The translations under genes were made by a program, and so were the position numbers. Positions 24,913 through 34,156 of a DNA stretch of 53,987 bases are shown piece by piece. Origin of the DNA: Lachnospiraceae bacterium (GTDB lineage Bacteria > Bacillota > Clostridia > Lachnospirales > Lachnospiraceae); assembly GCA_017619635.1 (NCBI GenBank), contig JAFZRZ010000017.1:1-53987 (forward strand). The letters are read 5' to 3'. The notes under the pieces are model-generated. The model did no database searches, had not been told where the DNA came from, and saw only the letters and a program-made list of their open reading frames with translations. The stretch's first letter is position 1. Every line of letters starts with the position of its first letter.

Positions 24913-25701
24913 ATGTCGAAGATGATCAAATGTCCCAATTGCGGAGCCGACATTGACGAAACACTGTCAAAATGCCCCTATTGCGGATATATCAACATAG
25001 AAGGTGCCGAAGATCAATACATGGACAAGCTCGAAGATGTGAGGAGCAAACTTGACGTTGTTGATGATGAAGCACGTGATGAATATAAAAAGGGACTGTT
25101 CAAGCCACTAAAGGTTATCATTATCGTTTCGGTAATAGTATTCGTGATCTTTTGTGCAGGGCTCTTGTTATCGGCAAGGATTGATAAGATCAACAAAGAT
25201 TCAAGTACTCACACAGGCGAGGACACACTTGCCGAGATGAAGTGGGAAAAAGAACATTATGCTCTTTATGATGAGTTATTGGAAAGCGGAGAGTATGATG
25301 AACTTGTTGAGACCATATATCAGGACAGGAATGAGGGGCATACTGTTCACAGATGGGATCATTACAATTTCTATACATACTATGTATATTGTAAAGAAAC
25401 TGAAGAAACCTTGGAAAAGGTTGATAAGGAAGGATGGAATAATTATGCTTCCACTATCGTGACCTATGACTGTTTGTATTATATATACATGCTGGATGAC
25501 GAAGATACAGGACTTAATGATGAAGATCGTGAAAGGATAGTGCCCTGTGCGGAATATATGCATACGATCTTTACTGACAGACTCGGATATGATGATGAGC
25601 AAATTGACGAGCTGAAAAAACGGGTATTAAATGAGTATGGCAATATGGATTACGACAAGGTAAAAGAGGTTGCCGAAGAGAATCAGAATAAATATAAGTG
25701 A
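24913..25701 (+). CDS. Zinc-ribbon membrane protein
   Basis: A 262-residue protein. A zinc ribbon (CPNC...CPYC, about residues 8-25) leads into a charged helical segment, one transmembrane helix (about 72-94) and an acidic, Tyr-rich extracytoplasmic domain. The start ATG 24913 follows GGGAGAG. I recognise no enzyme. Its build resembles the next gene (ribbon, helix, Tyr-rich outer domain), and the three genes 24913-26878 probably form one set between the sugar-sensing operon and the GGDEF gene. Confidence 0.72.
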   Translation: MSKMIKCPNCGADIDETLSKCPYCGYINIEGAEDQYMDKLEDVRSKLDVVDDEARDEYKKGLFKPLKVIIIVSVIVFVIFCAGLLLSARIDKINKDSSTHTGEDTLAEMKWEKEHYALYDELLESGEYDELVETIYQDRNEGHTVHRWDHYNFYTYYVYCKETEETLEKVDKEGWNNYASTIVTYDCLYYIYMLDDEDTGLNDEDRERIVPCAEYMHTIFTDRLGYDDEQIDELKKRVLNEYGNMDYDKVKEVAEENQNKYK

Positions 25702-25722
25702 TAAATGATCAGGTGAAGTAAA

Positions 25723-26463
25723 ATGAAATGTGAATTCTGTGGAAATAATCTGGGACTGGAAGACGAAGTATGTCCCGCCTGCGGTAAAGCCAACAGGTTT
25801 GCCGCTGAGCATAACCGTGACATGAAAAAGTTTAAAACGCGTTATGACTCCACACAAAAAGAAGTAATTGAAAACAGCAGGAAATTTAATAAGCTGACTA
25901 TACGTGTAACAATACTGGCTGTTATGATCGCGCTTATCGCCATATCCATTTTGGTGGCATCCAATTCCTATCAGATACAAAGGTACAGAGAAGAAAAGAT
26001 AGTTGAAAAGAACCGTGATGAGTATGTTAAAAGGCTTGACGAGCTGATCGAACAGAGGGATTATACCGCTGTTAACATGTACTGCAGCGCAAACAGGCTG
26101 TCCTACTCTGACTATATGAAAGATTACAGGATAGTGTGCGAGATATCACGTACATACTGGTCGTTTTTGGAGTACACGGATTATCTTTTCAAAGACGGTT
26201 CATACATGAGCGATGAAGAGGCGGTGGAACATTTGGCTGATATAGCGACCAGGATACATAAGTATAAAGAACCGGCTGATTATGAGAAAGAGCACTATTA
26301 CAATGAGCAGACGATAAGTTACGTTGATGATCTTTGTGCTCACGTTGATGTGCTGGTACAGGGATATTTTCATATCAGTGATGAGGATATGGAGCATTTC
26401 TGGGAGATAAGTGATGCCAGGAGAAAGATACTGATGGAGGAAGGTCTTAAGAATGAAGAATAA
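25723..26463 (+). CDS. Zinc-ribbon membrane protein, paralogue-like
   Basis: A 246-residue protein. A zinc ribbon (CEFC...CPAC, about residues 3-20) is followed by a charged coil, one transmembrane helix (about 65-85) and a helical extracytoplasmic region rich in Tyr and charged residues. It starts at ATG 25723 after AGGTGA, 21 nt behind the preceding gene of the same layout. Its last 11 bp overlap the next gene. No function is recognised. Confidence 0.7.
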   Translation: MKCEFCGNNLGLEDEVCPACGKANRFAAEHNRDMKKFKTRYDSTQKEVIENSRKFNKLTIRVTILAVMIALIAISILVASNSYQIQRYREEKIVEKNRDEYVKRLDELIEQRDYTAVNMYCSANRLSYSDYMKDYRIVCEISRTYWSFLEYTDYLFKDGSYMSDEEAVEHLADIATRIHKYKEPADYEKEHYYNEQTISYVDDLCAHVDVLVQGYFHISDEDMEHFWEISDARRKILMEEGLKNEE

Positions 26464-26878
26464 GGATAAAATATCATCTGGGAAATGGTTTTATGTGGTG
26501 ATCACTATCCTTGCGATCATTCTTTGCGGTATCGTTTTGGGTGTTGTAACATCCACCACGCCCAAATTCTCTGGTTATTATGAAGTGAGCACACCTGAGG
26601 AGCTTGTGCGCAAGATGGATTTTTCGGGATATCATCGCATGAATGAGTACAAGAAGATAAATGAAGCACTTGGTGTGACCAGCGATACGGATCCCTCGTA
26701 TGTGGTAACATATGCCATTTGTGATTATTATGAAAATGCACTGATGTATAAGGGATATCATCAGGCGGGGAATGTTAAGGCATCGGATTATAAAGCAGCG
26801 ATGGATGATGCCAGAAAAAAGATGGGAGAGTATGATTATATAGCGGAGGAAATAGACGAGTATCTGAGTCTCAACTGA
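26453..26878 (+). CDS. Small membrane-anchored protein
   Basis: A 141-residue protein with one N-terminal hydrophobic helix (about residues 12-32) and a soluble outer domain of about 105 residues with several Tyr and Lys residues. The signal-anchor helix lacks an obvious cleavage site. It starts inside the preceding gene (ATG 26453 with AGGAAGG upstream) and so is translationally coupled to the zinc-ribbon proteins. No family is recognised. Confidence 0.65.
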   Translation: MKNKDKISSGKWFYVVITILAIILCGIVLGVVTSTTPKFSGYYEVSTPEELVRKMDFSGYHRMNEYKKINEALGVTSDTDPSYVVTYAICDYYENALMYKGYHQAGNVKASDYKAAMDDARKKMGEYDYIAEEIDEYLSLN

Positions 26879-26906
26879 TGTTTCATAGACACAACGGGGG
26901 TGCACT

Positions 26907-28820
26907 ATGAAGAAAAGAGTAGCGGTTATAGCTAACGGATGGTATAACAGGGGTCTGACGGATATCATGAAAGGCATCACTGCCTATACCGAAAAGAACG
27001 GGATCGATGTATTTTTGTTTCTGACATATTCACAATTCCGTGAGAGCAGGGAGTATAACGACGGTGAATTCAACATCCATCGTCTGCCTGTCTATAAGGA
27101 CTATGACGGGGTTATCTTTATTCCGGATTCCTTAAGTTCTCCGGAGGAAGCAGAGAGGTTAAGGGCTCTGTTTGTGAAGGAGCATATCCCTGCAGTGAGC
27201 GTAGGAACTCCGATGGACGGCGTCGGATATGTATCATGCAACAATTATGAGTCAATGTGTATCATGTGTGAGCACCTTGCAAAGAAACATGATATAAAAA
27301 GAGTCGCTTTTATAGCAGGTCATAAGGATAATGCCGAGTCAAACCTGAGACTGGCAGGATGCAGGGATACATTTGAAAAGTATGGTGCAAGCGTTGACAG
27401 CAGGGATGTATACTACTGCAACTGGGAATATTCCAAGGTAGTAAAAGCGGCTAAAAGGATCGCAAACGACAAGAAGGGACTTCCCGATGTTGTGGTATGT
27501 GCAAATGATGTCGGTGCGATGGCTGTATGTTCAACCTTTGACGACATGGGTATAAGCGTTCCGGGAGATGTTGCAGTTACCGGATATGATAATGTGTGGC
27601 TCACCAGAGCGTATTCTCCTTCGATAACAACCATGGCTCAACCATATGAGGATATGGGCTACGGAAGCATGGAAGTGTTATATTCCATGTTGGAGAGCGG
27701 TGTCTGCGAAGAGAAGAGCTATTTATCAAAACTCATAATAGGCGAAAGCTGCGGATGTAAAACTGATAAGAATGCAATAGGAGCAAGAAAGGATCTTGCT
27801 AGGGAAAACTTCCTTAATTCAGAGAAGAATATAATCTATGAACGCATAAGCGTAGACATAGAGAATGCGATGTTTAAGACGAAGGATTATGACGAGCTTT
27901 CATCAGTGCTTCAGGAACATTTTTCAAAGAATCATGAGTATGAGGGAGATGGCTTTTCAATAGTTCTTTGCAATGAATATGGTCAGAATATATATTCAGG
28001 AAGTGTCAATCTGAAATCGTTCGGATTTAAGGATACGATGACGGTGCCTGTAGCTATAAATTCAAAGAAGGCTCAGGGCATGAAAGAGTTTGAGACATCA
28101 AAACTTGTTCCTTTTTATCATAAGGGTAAAAAGACACATGTGTACGTGCTGTCTTCCCTGCACAGCAGGAATAACATATTCGGTTATGTTGTCATGAAGG
28201 ATGTGATGCAGCATGTTGAAGACAGATCACTCTATTCCTACATGTCACGTCTTGGAGAGTCTTTTGAGAAATACAGAAAGATCATGCGTCTTGATGATGT
28301 CAATGCCAAACTGCTCGAACTGTCTGTGAAGGATTCACTTACCGGATTGTTTAACAGGCTGGGTTATGACAGCATAGTAACAGAAAGGTTTAAAGAAGAT
28401 TGCAATCATAAGATTAGGGATGTCATCCTGTTCATGGATATAAACAGGTTGAAGTTCATAAATGACACTTATGGTCATCTTCAGGGGGATATGGCAATAA
28501 GGACTATCGCATCGGTGATCAGTGAGTGTATACCAAAGGACTGGATGGCGGTCAGATATGGTGGCGATGAATTTCTTGTTATAGGAAGTGTTACCGGCGA
28601 GACTGACGTAAATTACCTGTCGGAGAGGATATGTAGTACAGTTGAAAAAAGAGGCGAAGAACTTCGTCTTCCTTATAAGCTGTCAGCGAGTAGCGGTTTT
28701 CTGATCACTGATCCGACATCAAATGAGACATTGGAGGATTATATCGAGACTGCGGATAAATACATGTATGAGAACAAAAAACGAACTTACAAGAGTTCAA
28801 ATGAAAGCAGCTTGAGATAA
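26907..28820 (+). CDS. LacI-type ligand-binding domain fused to diguanylate cyclase (GGDEF)
   Basis: A 637-residue cytoplasmic protein. Residues about 1-285 form a LacI/GalR-type sugar-binding domain (VAVIANGWYNRG start, VAFIAGH, PDVVVCANDVGAMAV, VAVTGYDNVWLTR, PSITTMAQP) without a DNA-binding helix-turn-helix or signal peptide. A linker or GAF-like segment (about 290-470) follows. A GGDEF domain (about 475-630) has LTGLFNR, FMDINRLK and an intact GGDEF at 552-556, indicating active c-di-GMP synthesis. It should convert a cytoplasmic ligand level into second messenger. The start ATG 26907 follows GGGGGTG. Confidence 0.88.
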   Translation: MKKRVAVIANGWYNRGLTDIMKGITAYTEKNGIDVFLFLTYSQFRESREYNDGEFNIHRLPVYKDYDGVIFIPDSLSSPEEAERLRALFVKEHIPAVSVGTPMDGVGYVSCNNYESMCIMCEHLAKKHDIKRVAFIAGHKDNAESNLRLAGCRDTFEKYGASVDSRDVYYCNWEYSKVVKAAKRIANDKKGLPDVVVCANDVGAMAVCSTFDDMGISVPGDVAVTGYDNVWLTRAYSPSITTMAQPYEDMGYGSMEVLYSMLESGVCEEKSYLSKLIIGESCGCKTDKNAIGARKDLARENFLNSEKNIIYERISVDIENAMFKTKDYDELSSVLQEHFSKNHEYEGDGFSIVLCNEYGQNIYSGSVNLKSFGFKDTMTVPVAINSKKAQGMKEFETSKLVPFYHKGKKTHVYVLSSLHSRNNIFGYVVMKDVMQHVEDRSLYSYMSRLGESFEKYRKIMRLDDVNAKLLELSVKDSLTGLFNRLGYDSIVTERFKEDCNHKIRDVILFMDINRLKFINDTYGHLQGDMAIRTIASVISECIPKDWMAVRYGGDEFLVIGSVTGETDVNYLSERICSTVEKRGEELRLPYKLSASSGFLITDPTSNETLEDYIETADKYMYENKKRTYKSSNESSLR

Positions 28821-28850
28821 ACGGGTTACAGATAAGAACAGGAGAAGGGT

Positions 28851-30083
28851 ATGGCATATACGGAACAGGAAGCAAAGAACCTGGTGATAGAAGCAGGGCA
28901 TAAGCTTGTAAGGGAAGGATTGATAGTCCGTACATGGGGGAATATCAGTGCAAGGATAAGCGATGAGCAGTTTGTGATAACACCTAGTGGAAAAGGCTAC
29001 GAAGATCTTACTCCCGATGATATCGTTACAGTCACTATAAAGAACTGTGAATACGAAGGCGATATAAAACCGTCTTCTGAATGTGGTATACATGCGGATG
29101 TATATGCTGCAAGACCGGATGTTAATTTTGTGGTACACACGCATCAGACATACGCATCGGTTGTCAGTATACTGGGGAAGGATATTGAGCTGACCGAAGA
29201 AGAAAAACAGTTTCTTGGTGACAGGATACCGTGTGCGGCATACGGTATGTCGTCATCTCCTACATTAAGACGCAAGGTTAAGAAGGCACTCAAAGCATCA
29301 AAAGGATGCTCTTCAATGCTTCTTAGAAATCATGGTGTGTTATGTATGGGAGTTGATTTTGACAATGCGTTTGAGATATCTTCCATGATGGAACAGGTCT
29401 GCAAATATAAATATGAATCTCTGACTGATTCCTTTGCTGTAGCAAAACTGATGAAGACAGATGAGAACGTAGCAGATGCTGAAGATGAGACAGAAGCTTT
29501 AGAAGAGGATATTAATGCACAGGGATATGTGGATTACGGTATCAGCCACATAGTCGGCGATGATATAACGCTTGTGCTTGATGAGAAAGAATATACCTAC
29601 AAGATCACAGATAAAAAGCCCATAAGCAAGGGACTGTTCAAAAGAAATCTTAACAGGATCGCTCTTGTACATTCAAAGATTTACGAGAACAGACAGATAA
29701 GCAATATTTATCATGTGACACTTCCCAACATAGTCGATGTTAGTAAGACTGCTGAAGGATTTAAACCATATATTGATGATCAGGCCCAGATTGTTGGAGA
29801 GACTGTAAGGTGTGTCGGTAAGATTGGAAAGAAACCGCATTTTGAATCTCCTGCAGCTATTTCAAGAGGGCTTAAGGATAACAATGCTGTTCTTATCGCG
29901 GGACAGGGGGCTATATGCACCGGAGGTTCTGAAGAGGATACGGAAGCGACGGCTTATGTTCTTGAAAAAGGATGTATGGCAGCTAAACTGGCCATGTGCT
30001 GTACAGATGCAGAATGTGTTCCGGGAAGGATAGCAAAGAAAGAGAGAACTTTTTATAAAGAGAGCTACTCAAAACTGAAATGA
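28851..30083 (+). CDS. Class II aldolase/adducin protein with a degenerate second copy
   Basis: A 410-residue protein with two aldolase II-like halves. The N-terminal half (about residues 1-200) has GNISAR, and zinc ligands His96, His98 and His161 with catalytic-type Glu77 (SSE, HTH, NHG), as in L-fuculose-phosphate aldolase. The C-terminal half (about 235-410) keeps the fold-like pattern (LPNIVDVS, AVLIAGQGAICTG) but lacks the histidines, so it is probably structural. The usual single-domain length is about 215. AGGAGAAGGG precedes ATG 28851. The sugar-phosphate substrate is unknown; the sugar-sensing neighbours fit carbohydrate use. Confidence 0.8.
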   Translation: MAYTEQEAKNLVIEAGHKLVREGLIVRTWGNISARISDEQFVITPSGKGYEDLTPDDIVTVTIKNCEYEGDIKPSSECGIHADVYAARPDVNFVVHTHQTYASVVSILGKDIELTEEEKQFLGDRIPCAAYGMSSSPTLRRKVKKALKASKGCSSMLLRNHGVLCMGVDFDNAFEISSMMEQVCKYKYESLTDSFAVAKLMKTDENVADAEDETEALEEDINAQGYVDYGISHIVGDDITLVLDEKEYTYKITDKKPISKGLFKRNLNRIALVHSKIYENRQISNIYHVTLPNIVDVSKTAEGFKPYIDDQAQIVGETVRCVGKIGKKPHFESPAAISRGLKDNNAVLIAGQGAICTGGSEEDTEATAYVLEKGCMAAKLAMCCTDAECVPGRIAKKERTFYKESYSKLK

Positions 30084-30107
30084 TAAAAACTGATAAGAGG
30101 TACGTAA

Positions 30108-30680
30108 TTGAAAAAACTCAAAGGCGTTATACAATATAATTCACCTGTCATACTGACATTTGCGGCAATATCACTTGTTGCTCTTATTTTGGGCACCGTG
30201 ACGGGAGGGCTTACGAACACCTGGTTGTTTTCGGTGTATCGATCATCGTTACTTAATCCGCTTACTTATGTGAGGCTGTTCACTCATGTGCTTGGGCATG
30301 CCGATCTGTCCCACTATATGGGAAACATGATGTTCTTTTTACTTTTGGGACCTGCAATAGAGGAAAAATACGGAAGCCGTAACACCCTGTTGATAATTGT
30401 AGCCACGGCATTTATCACAGGACTGATCTTTTTTATTTTCTTTCCGAAATCTGCTTTACTTGGAGCGAGCGGAATAGTATTCTGTTTTATAGTCCTCTCA
30501 TCCATGACAGATCTAAAGGAAGGAAAGATACCGCTTACTCTGATACTTGTTTGTATCCTTTATATAGGAGAGGAAGTGTTTAATGCGATATTTGTTAACG
30601 ACAACATATCACAGCTTGGTCACATAATAGGTGGTGCATGCGGTTGTGCATTTGGTTTTAAACTTGGAAAGAAGAAATAA
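30108..30680 (+). CDS. Rhomboid family intramembrane serine protease
   Basis: A 190-residue polytopic protein with the rhomboid catalytic dyad: Ser121 in GASG and His172 in LGHIIGG. It also has the conserved HYMGNMMFF block in helix 2 (about residues 69-77). About six transmembrane helices fit a basic bacterial rhomboid. It starts at TTG 30108 (AGAGGT upstream). It ends 3 nt before the SufC-like gene, so the three genes may be cotranscribed. Substrates are unknown. Confidence 0.88.
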   Translation: MKKLKGVIQYNSPVILTFAAISLVALILGTVTGGLTNTWLFSVYRSSLLNPLTYVRLFTHVLGHADLSHYMGNMMFFLLLGPAIEEKYGSRNTLLIIVATAFITGLIFFIFFPKSALLGASGIVFCFIVLSSMTDLKEGKIPLTLILVCILYIGEEVFNAIFVNDNISQLGHIIGGACGCAFGFKLGKKK

Positions 30681-30683
30681 AAA

Positions 30684-31394
30684 ATGCTGGAATTAAAAAA
30701 TATTGAATACACCGTAGAGGGTGAAAAGGAAATAATAAGGGGAGTCAATCTTAATATAGGAGAAGGCTTTATAGCAATAACCGGACCAAATGGCGGTGGT
30801 AAGTCAACACTCGCAAAGATAATTGCCGGGATAATAAAGCCGACATCGGGACAGATAATATTTGACGGTGTGGATATCACCGATATGTCTGTTACCGACA
30901 GAGCACGAGCAGGCATTAGTTATGCTTTCCAGACACCTGTAAAGTTCAAAGGTATAACAGTCAAAGATCTTCTCACTTTGGCAGCAGGAAAAGATACTTC
31001 GGTCAGTGAGGCCTGTAACATACTCTCTGAGGTTGGACTTTGTGCAAGGGATTATATAAACAGGGAAGTTAATGCTTCGCTTTCCGGTGGAGAGTTAAAA
31101 AGGATAGAGATAGCGATGATCATAGCAAGACAGACAAAACTGTCTATATTTGATGAGCCTGAAGCAGGAATAGATCTTTGGAGTTTTAACAGCCTTATAA
31201 AGGTGTTTGAGAAACTTCACAATAAGATCAATGGATCGATCCTTATCATTTCCCATCAGGAGAGGATACTTAATATAGCTGATCAGATAGTAGTCATAAC
31301 TGACGGTAAGATAACAAATGTCGGATCAAAGGATGAGGTATGGCCGGGACTCATGAATGAACGTGCATGCAGTGCCCTTACAGAGAAATTATAA
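30684..31394 (+). CDS. SufC-like ABC ATPase
   Basis: A 236-residue ABC ATPase of the SufC type. Walker A GPNGGGKST lies at 34-42, the signature LSGGE at about 134-138, and Walker B IFDEPEAGID follows. The LSGGELKRIEIAMI context and the EPEAGIDLWSF sequence are SufC-like. It directly precedes a SufB/D-like gene, forming the two-gene minimal SUF (SMS-type) iron-sulfur assembly set known in Clostridia and archaea. No SufS, SufU or SufE is nearby. Its role in Fe-S assembly is inferred from family and pairing. Confidence 0.85.
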   Translation: MLELKNIEYTVEGEKEIIRGVNLNIGEGFIAITGPNGGGKSTLAKIIAGIIKPTSGQIIFDGVDITDMSVTDRARAGISYAFQTPVKFKGITVKDLLTLAAGKDTSVSEACNILSEVGLCARDYINREVNASLSGGELKRIEIAMIIARQTKLSIFDEPEAGIDLWSFNSLIKVFEKLHNKINGSILIISHQERILNIADQIVVITDGKITNVGSKDEVWPGLMNERACSALTEKL

Positions 31395-31403
31395 GAAAGA
31401 TAA

Positions 31404-32333
31404 ATGGTTTATAAGATGGATAATATCACAAAGAATCTGCTTGCGGAGATAGCGGATATACATGAGACTCCTGAAGGTGCCTACAACATCCGCGCAAATG
31501 GAAAACTCCAGAGCAGAAATACCACGGCGAACATAGATATAGTAACAAAGACAGACAAGCCCGGGATAGATATAATCATTGCTTCCGGCACCAAAAATGA
31601 GAGCGTACATATACCCGTTATCATAAGTGAGACTGGACTGACGGATCTGGTTTACAATGATTTCTTCATCGGTGAGAATGCTGATGTTGTGATAGTGGCA
31701 GGATGCGGAATACACAACTGCGGAGATCAGGATTCAGGTCATGACGGTATACATACGTTTCATGTAGGAAAAGGTGCAAAAGTAAAGTATATTGAAAAGC
31801 ATTACGGTGAAGCTGACGGTACAGGTGAGAACATAATGAATCCCACAACCATTGTTGAGATGGAGGAGGATTCATATCTCGAGATGGAGACCACCCAGAT
31901 AAAAGGGATCGATTCTACAAAGAGAGTTACAAAAGGCGTTGTCAAAGACAGAGCAACATTTATCGTAAAGGAAAAGATAATGACTCACGGCGTACAGTAT
32001 GCTGAGACTGAATTTGATGTAGCTCTTGACGGCGAGGATTCTTCCACAAATGTGGTTTCAAGATCTGTTGCACGAGGGAAGTCGAAACAGAAATTCCTTG
32101 CGGCTATAAGCGGAAACAATAAGTGCAGCGGACATTCCGAATGTGATGCCATACTTATGGATGATGCGATCGTAACGGCAATACCCGAGCTTACCGCAGC
32201 AAATGTGGATGCTGCTCTTGTGCATGAGGCGGCTATCGGAAAGATAGCTGGTGAACAGCTCATCAAACTGATGACACTGGGGCTTACGGAAGAGGAAGCA
32301 GAAGAAGAGATAGTGAATGGATTTTTGAAATAG
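31404..32333 (+). CDS. SufB/SufD-family protein
   Basis: A 309-residue SufB/D-family scaffold, shorter than SufB of E. coli (about 495 residues) and matching the short form paired with one SufC. The core beta-helix (CGIHNCG, SSTNVVSRSVARGKSKQKF, NKCSGHSECDAI) and the C-terminal HEAAIGKIAGEQLI block are present. Cys and His residues around CGIHNC and CSGHSEC are candidate cluster-handling positions. ATG 31404 is given; ATG 31416 (MDNITKN) is an equally possible start and may fit family members better. It is followed after 2 nt by a HAD hydrolase gene. Confidence 0.82.
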   Translation: MVYKMDNITKNLLAEIADIHETPEGAYNIRANGKLQSRNTTANIDIVTKTDKPGIDIIIASGTKNESVHIPVIISETGLTDLVYNDFFIGENADVVIVAGCGIHNCGDQDSGHDGIHTFHVGKGAKVKYIEKHYGEADGTGENIMNPTTIVEMEEDSYLEMETTQIKGIDSTKRVTKGVVKDRATFIVKEKIMTHGVQYAETEFDVALDGEDSSTNVVSRSVARGKSKQKFLAAISGNNKCSGHSECDAILMDDAIVTAIPELTAANVDAALVHEAAIGKIAGEQLIKLMTLGLTEEEAEEEIVNGFLK

Positions 32334-32335
32334 TT

Positions 32336-32944
32336 ATGATTAAGAATATTATTTTTGATATAGGCAATGTTCTGATGGAGTACAGATGGGCAGAGGCGCT
32401 CGAAGACACGGGACTTTCAAAAGAGACAGCAAAAGATATATGGACTCAGATGTTTGATGATGAACTCTGGGTGATGCATGATGCGGGTACTGCCACAACG
32501 GATGACCTGATCAGGGAGTTTGGTGCACGTTTTCCAAAGTATGCCGAAAATATAAAAGAATTTCTGATCCATGGTGAGAGGATGCACATTAAAAGACCTG
32601 AGATATGGGAGAAGGTGCATACATTGAAACAGCTTGGTTACGGTATATATCTTCTTAGCAATTATTCAGAGTATCTTTTTAAGATACATATGAAAGATGC
32701 TGCGTTTATGGATGATATAGACGGAAAACTTGTCTCTTACGAGGTTAATCAGGTGAAACCTGACAGAGATATATATGAGACTCTTATTGAAAGGTTTTCG
32801 CTTGATCCGAAAGACTGTATCTTTCTGGATGACAGAAAAGAAAATACCGATACGGCAAAAGCCCTCGGTATTGATTCTATAACTATAGAGAGCAGGGAAC
32901 ATCTGAACTTAGTTTTAGACGAACTGATAAAGAAAAGATCTTAA
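32336..32944 (+). CDS. HAD-superfamily hydrolase, YihX-like
   Basis: A 202-residue HAD phosphatase. Motif I is FDIGNVL, in which the second Asp of DxD is replaced, as in YihX-type members. Motif II is LLSNYS, the Lys motif is QVKPDRDIY and motif IV is FLDDRKEN. A helical cap lies at about residues 15-90. It probably hydrolyses a phosphorylated metabolite; the substrate is not deducible. Its stop codon shares a TTAA with the stop of the convergent PaaK-like gene. Confidence 0.87.
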   Translation: MIKNIIFDIGNVLMEYRWAEALEDTGLSKETAKDIWTQMFDDELWVMHDAGTATTDDLIREFGARFPKYAENIKEFLIHGERMHIKRPEIWEKVHTLKQLGYGIYLLSNYSEYLFKIHMKDAAFMDDIDGKLVSYEVNQVKPDRDIYETLIERFSLDPKDCIFLDDRKENTDTAKALGIDSITIESREHLNLVLDELIKKRS

Positions 32945-34149
32945 TCTCTGCAATCCAGTACATTTTTAAGTTTACCGCTTTGCTCATTTCTCAAAGGCGT
33001 ATCAGCGTCGAGAGTTATGGTTGAGGCGGTTATCTTTTTGTCTTTAAGGAAGCGTCTTATTATCTGTTCTGCCTGGAGGAATAATATACCTTTCGCGGAA
33101 TTGTCATCTACCTCCATACGCACGGATATACTGTTGTTTGTATAGATAAGTATCTGGTATCCAGTAAGACCTTTAACATCCTTTAATACGGATGAGAACT
33201 CATCTATATGTATGGAAACATCCTCACCATTGTCTGCGGTGAATCTTATGATATCATCCTTGGCTGATGTTATGCTTATCCAGGGCGAAGGATTTCCGCA
33301 TGGACATGGTTTATCATGTATATACACGGAATCCGGGAGAGTCATCCTGATGATGGGATAATCGGTTTTGAACATATTGGTTATGAGAAATTTATCCGGT
33401 TCATCGCCTTCCGCGCATGGCTTACCGTTAACATCTGCTTTTTCTATGATGATCCAGTCGTCATTAACATGCAGATGCCCCATCTGGCATTCCGATGCCA
33501 CGATGCCGAATTCCGCACTTGAATATGTCGCCTGAACGGTGCTGTCAAAAGCTTCTATTAGAGAGGCTCTTAGTTCATCTGAAAGAGATTCTCCTCCGGC
33601 TATTATAAGCACAGGGCTTATTGATAATGTACCCAAACGTTTCTGTTCAAGAAGTTTCTCCAGTGTTGACGGATAAGCCCACAGGAATGCAGGACGGAGT
33701 TCGTTTAATCTTGCGACCATCTCTTCAATGGGAAGAAACACTGAGAGTACCGAAGTGGATTTTGACCATGCAGCCTGCTGGAGAGCACCGTCGGTTGAAG
33801 AGATTATCACATAACGGCTCCCGTGTAACAGGAATCTTGCATAATCGCTGTCATAGGAAAAAGAACGCACAGTGTTTATTGCTTCGTTCACGGGCATGGG
33901 AACGGTCTCATCGCTGAGCCAGTCTTTCTTGTTGGCGATAAGATAATCACGTTCAACATAAGGAACGTCCCTCATGAAGAAATTGACACCAAGATTCTGG
34001 TACAGTTTGGCATAGAGAGGGTTGTGTTTCCTTGCGAAAGTGACCATGGCATAAAAACGCTGTCTCTTTATCTGATCACGTTCTTTGGGAGTCATTTTGT
34101 TGTATCTTTTTACAAGGCTTATGCCTTCTTTTAAACTCATTTCTTCCAT
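32941..34149 (-). CDS. Degenerate PaaK-like adenylate-forming protein
   Basis: A 402-residue relative of the enzyme at 3286-4611. It shares the layout: ARKHNPLY start region, IIAGGESLSDELR, YSSAEFGIVASEC, HVNDDWIIIE, CPCG, and a C-terminal lid ending SGKLKN. The segment equivalent to the TSGSTG phosphate loop is degenerate (ISSTDGAL) and the protein is about 40 residues shorter there. ATP use is therefore doubtful. A promoter TTGACA-16-TATATT places the transcript start at or next to ATG 34149, so the mRNA may be leaderless; ATG 34140 is the other candidate start. Confidence 0.7.
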   Translation of the reverse strand: MEEMSLKEGISLVKRYNKMTPKERDQIKRQRFYAMVTFARKHNPLYAKLYQNLGVNFFMRDVPYVERDYLIANKKDWLSDETVPMPVNEAINTVRSFSYDSDYARFLLHGSRYVIISSTDGALQQAAWSKSTSVLSVFLPIEEMVARLNELRPAFLWAYPSTLEKLLEQKRLGTLSISPVLIIAGGESLSDELRASLIEAFDSTVQATYSSAEFGIVASECQMGHLHVNDDWIIIEKADVNGKPCAEGDEPDKFLITNMFKTDYPIIRMTLPDSVYIHDKPCPCGNPSPWISITSAKDDIIRFTADNGEDVSIHIDEFSSVLKDVKGLTGYQILIYTNNSISVRMEVDDNSAKGILFLQAEQIIRRFLKDKKITASTITLDADTPLRNEQSGKLKNVLDCRD

Positions 34150-34156
34150 ACCAAGT

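Noticed and set aside
32941..32944. Shared TTAA between two convergent stop codons
   Set aside because: Overlapping convergent stops in TTAA are common and need no special explanation.
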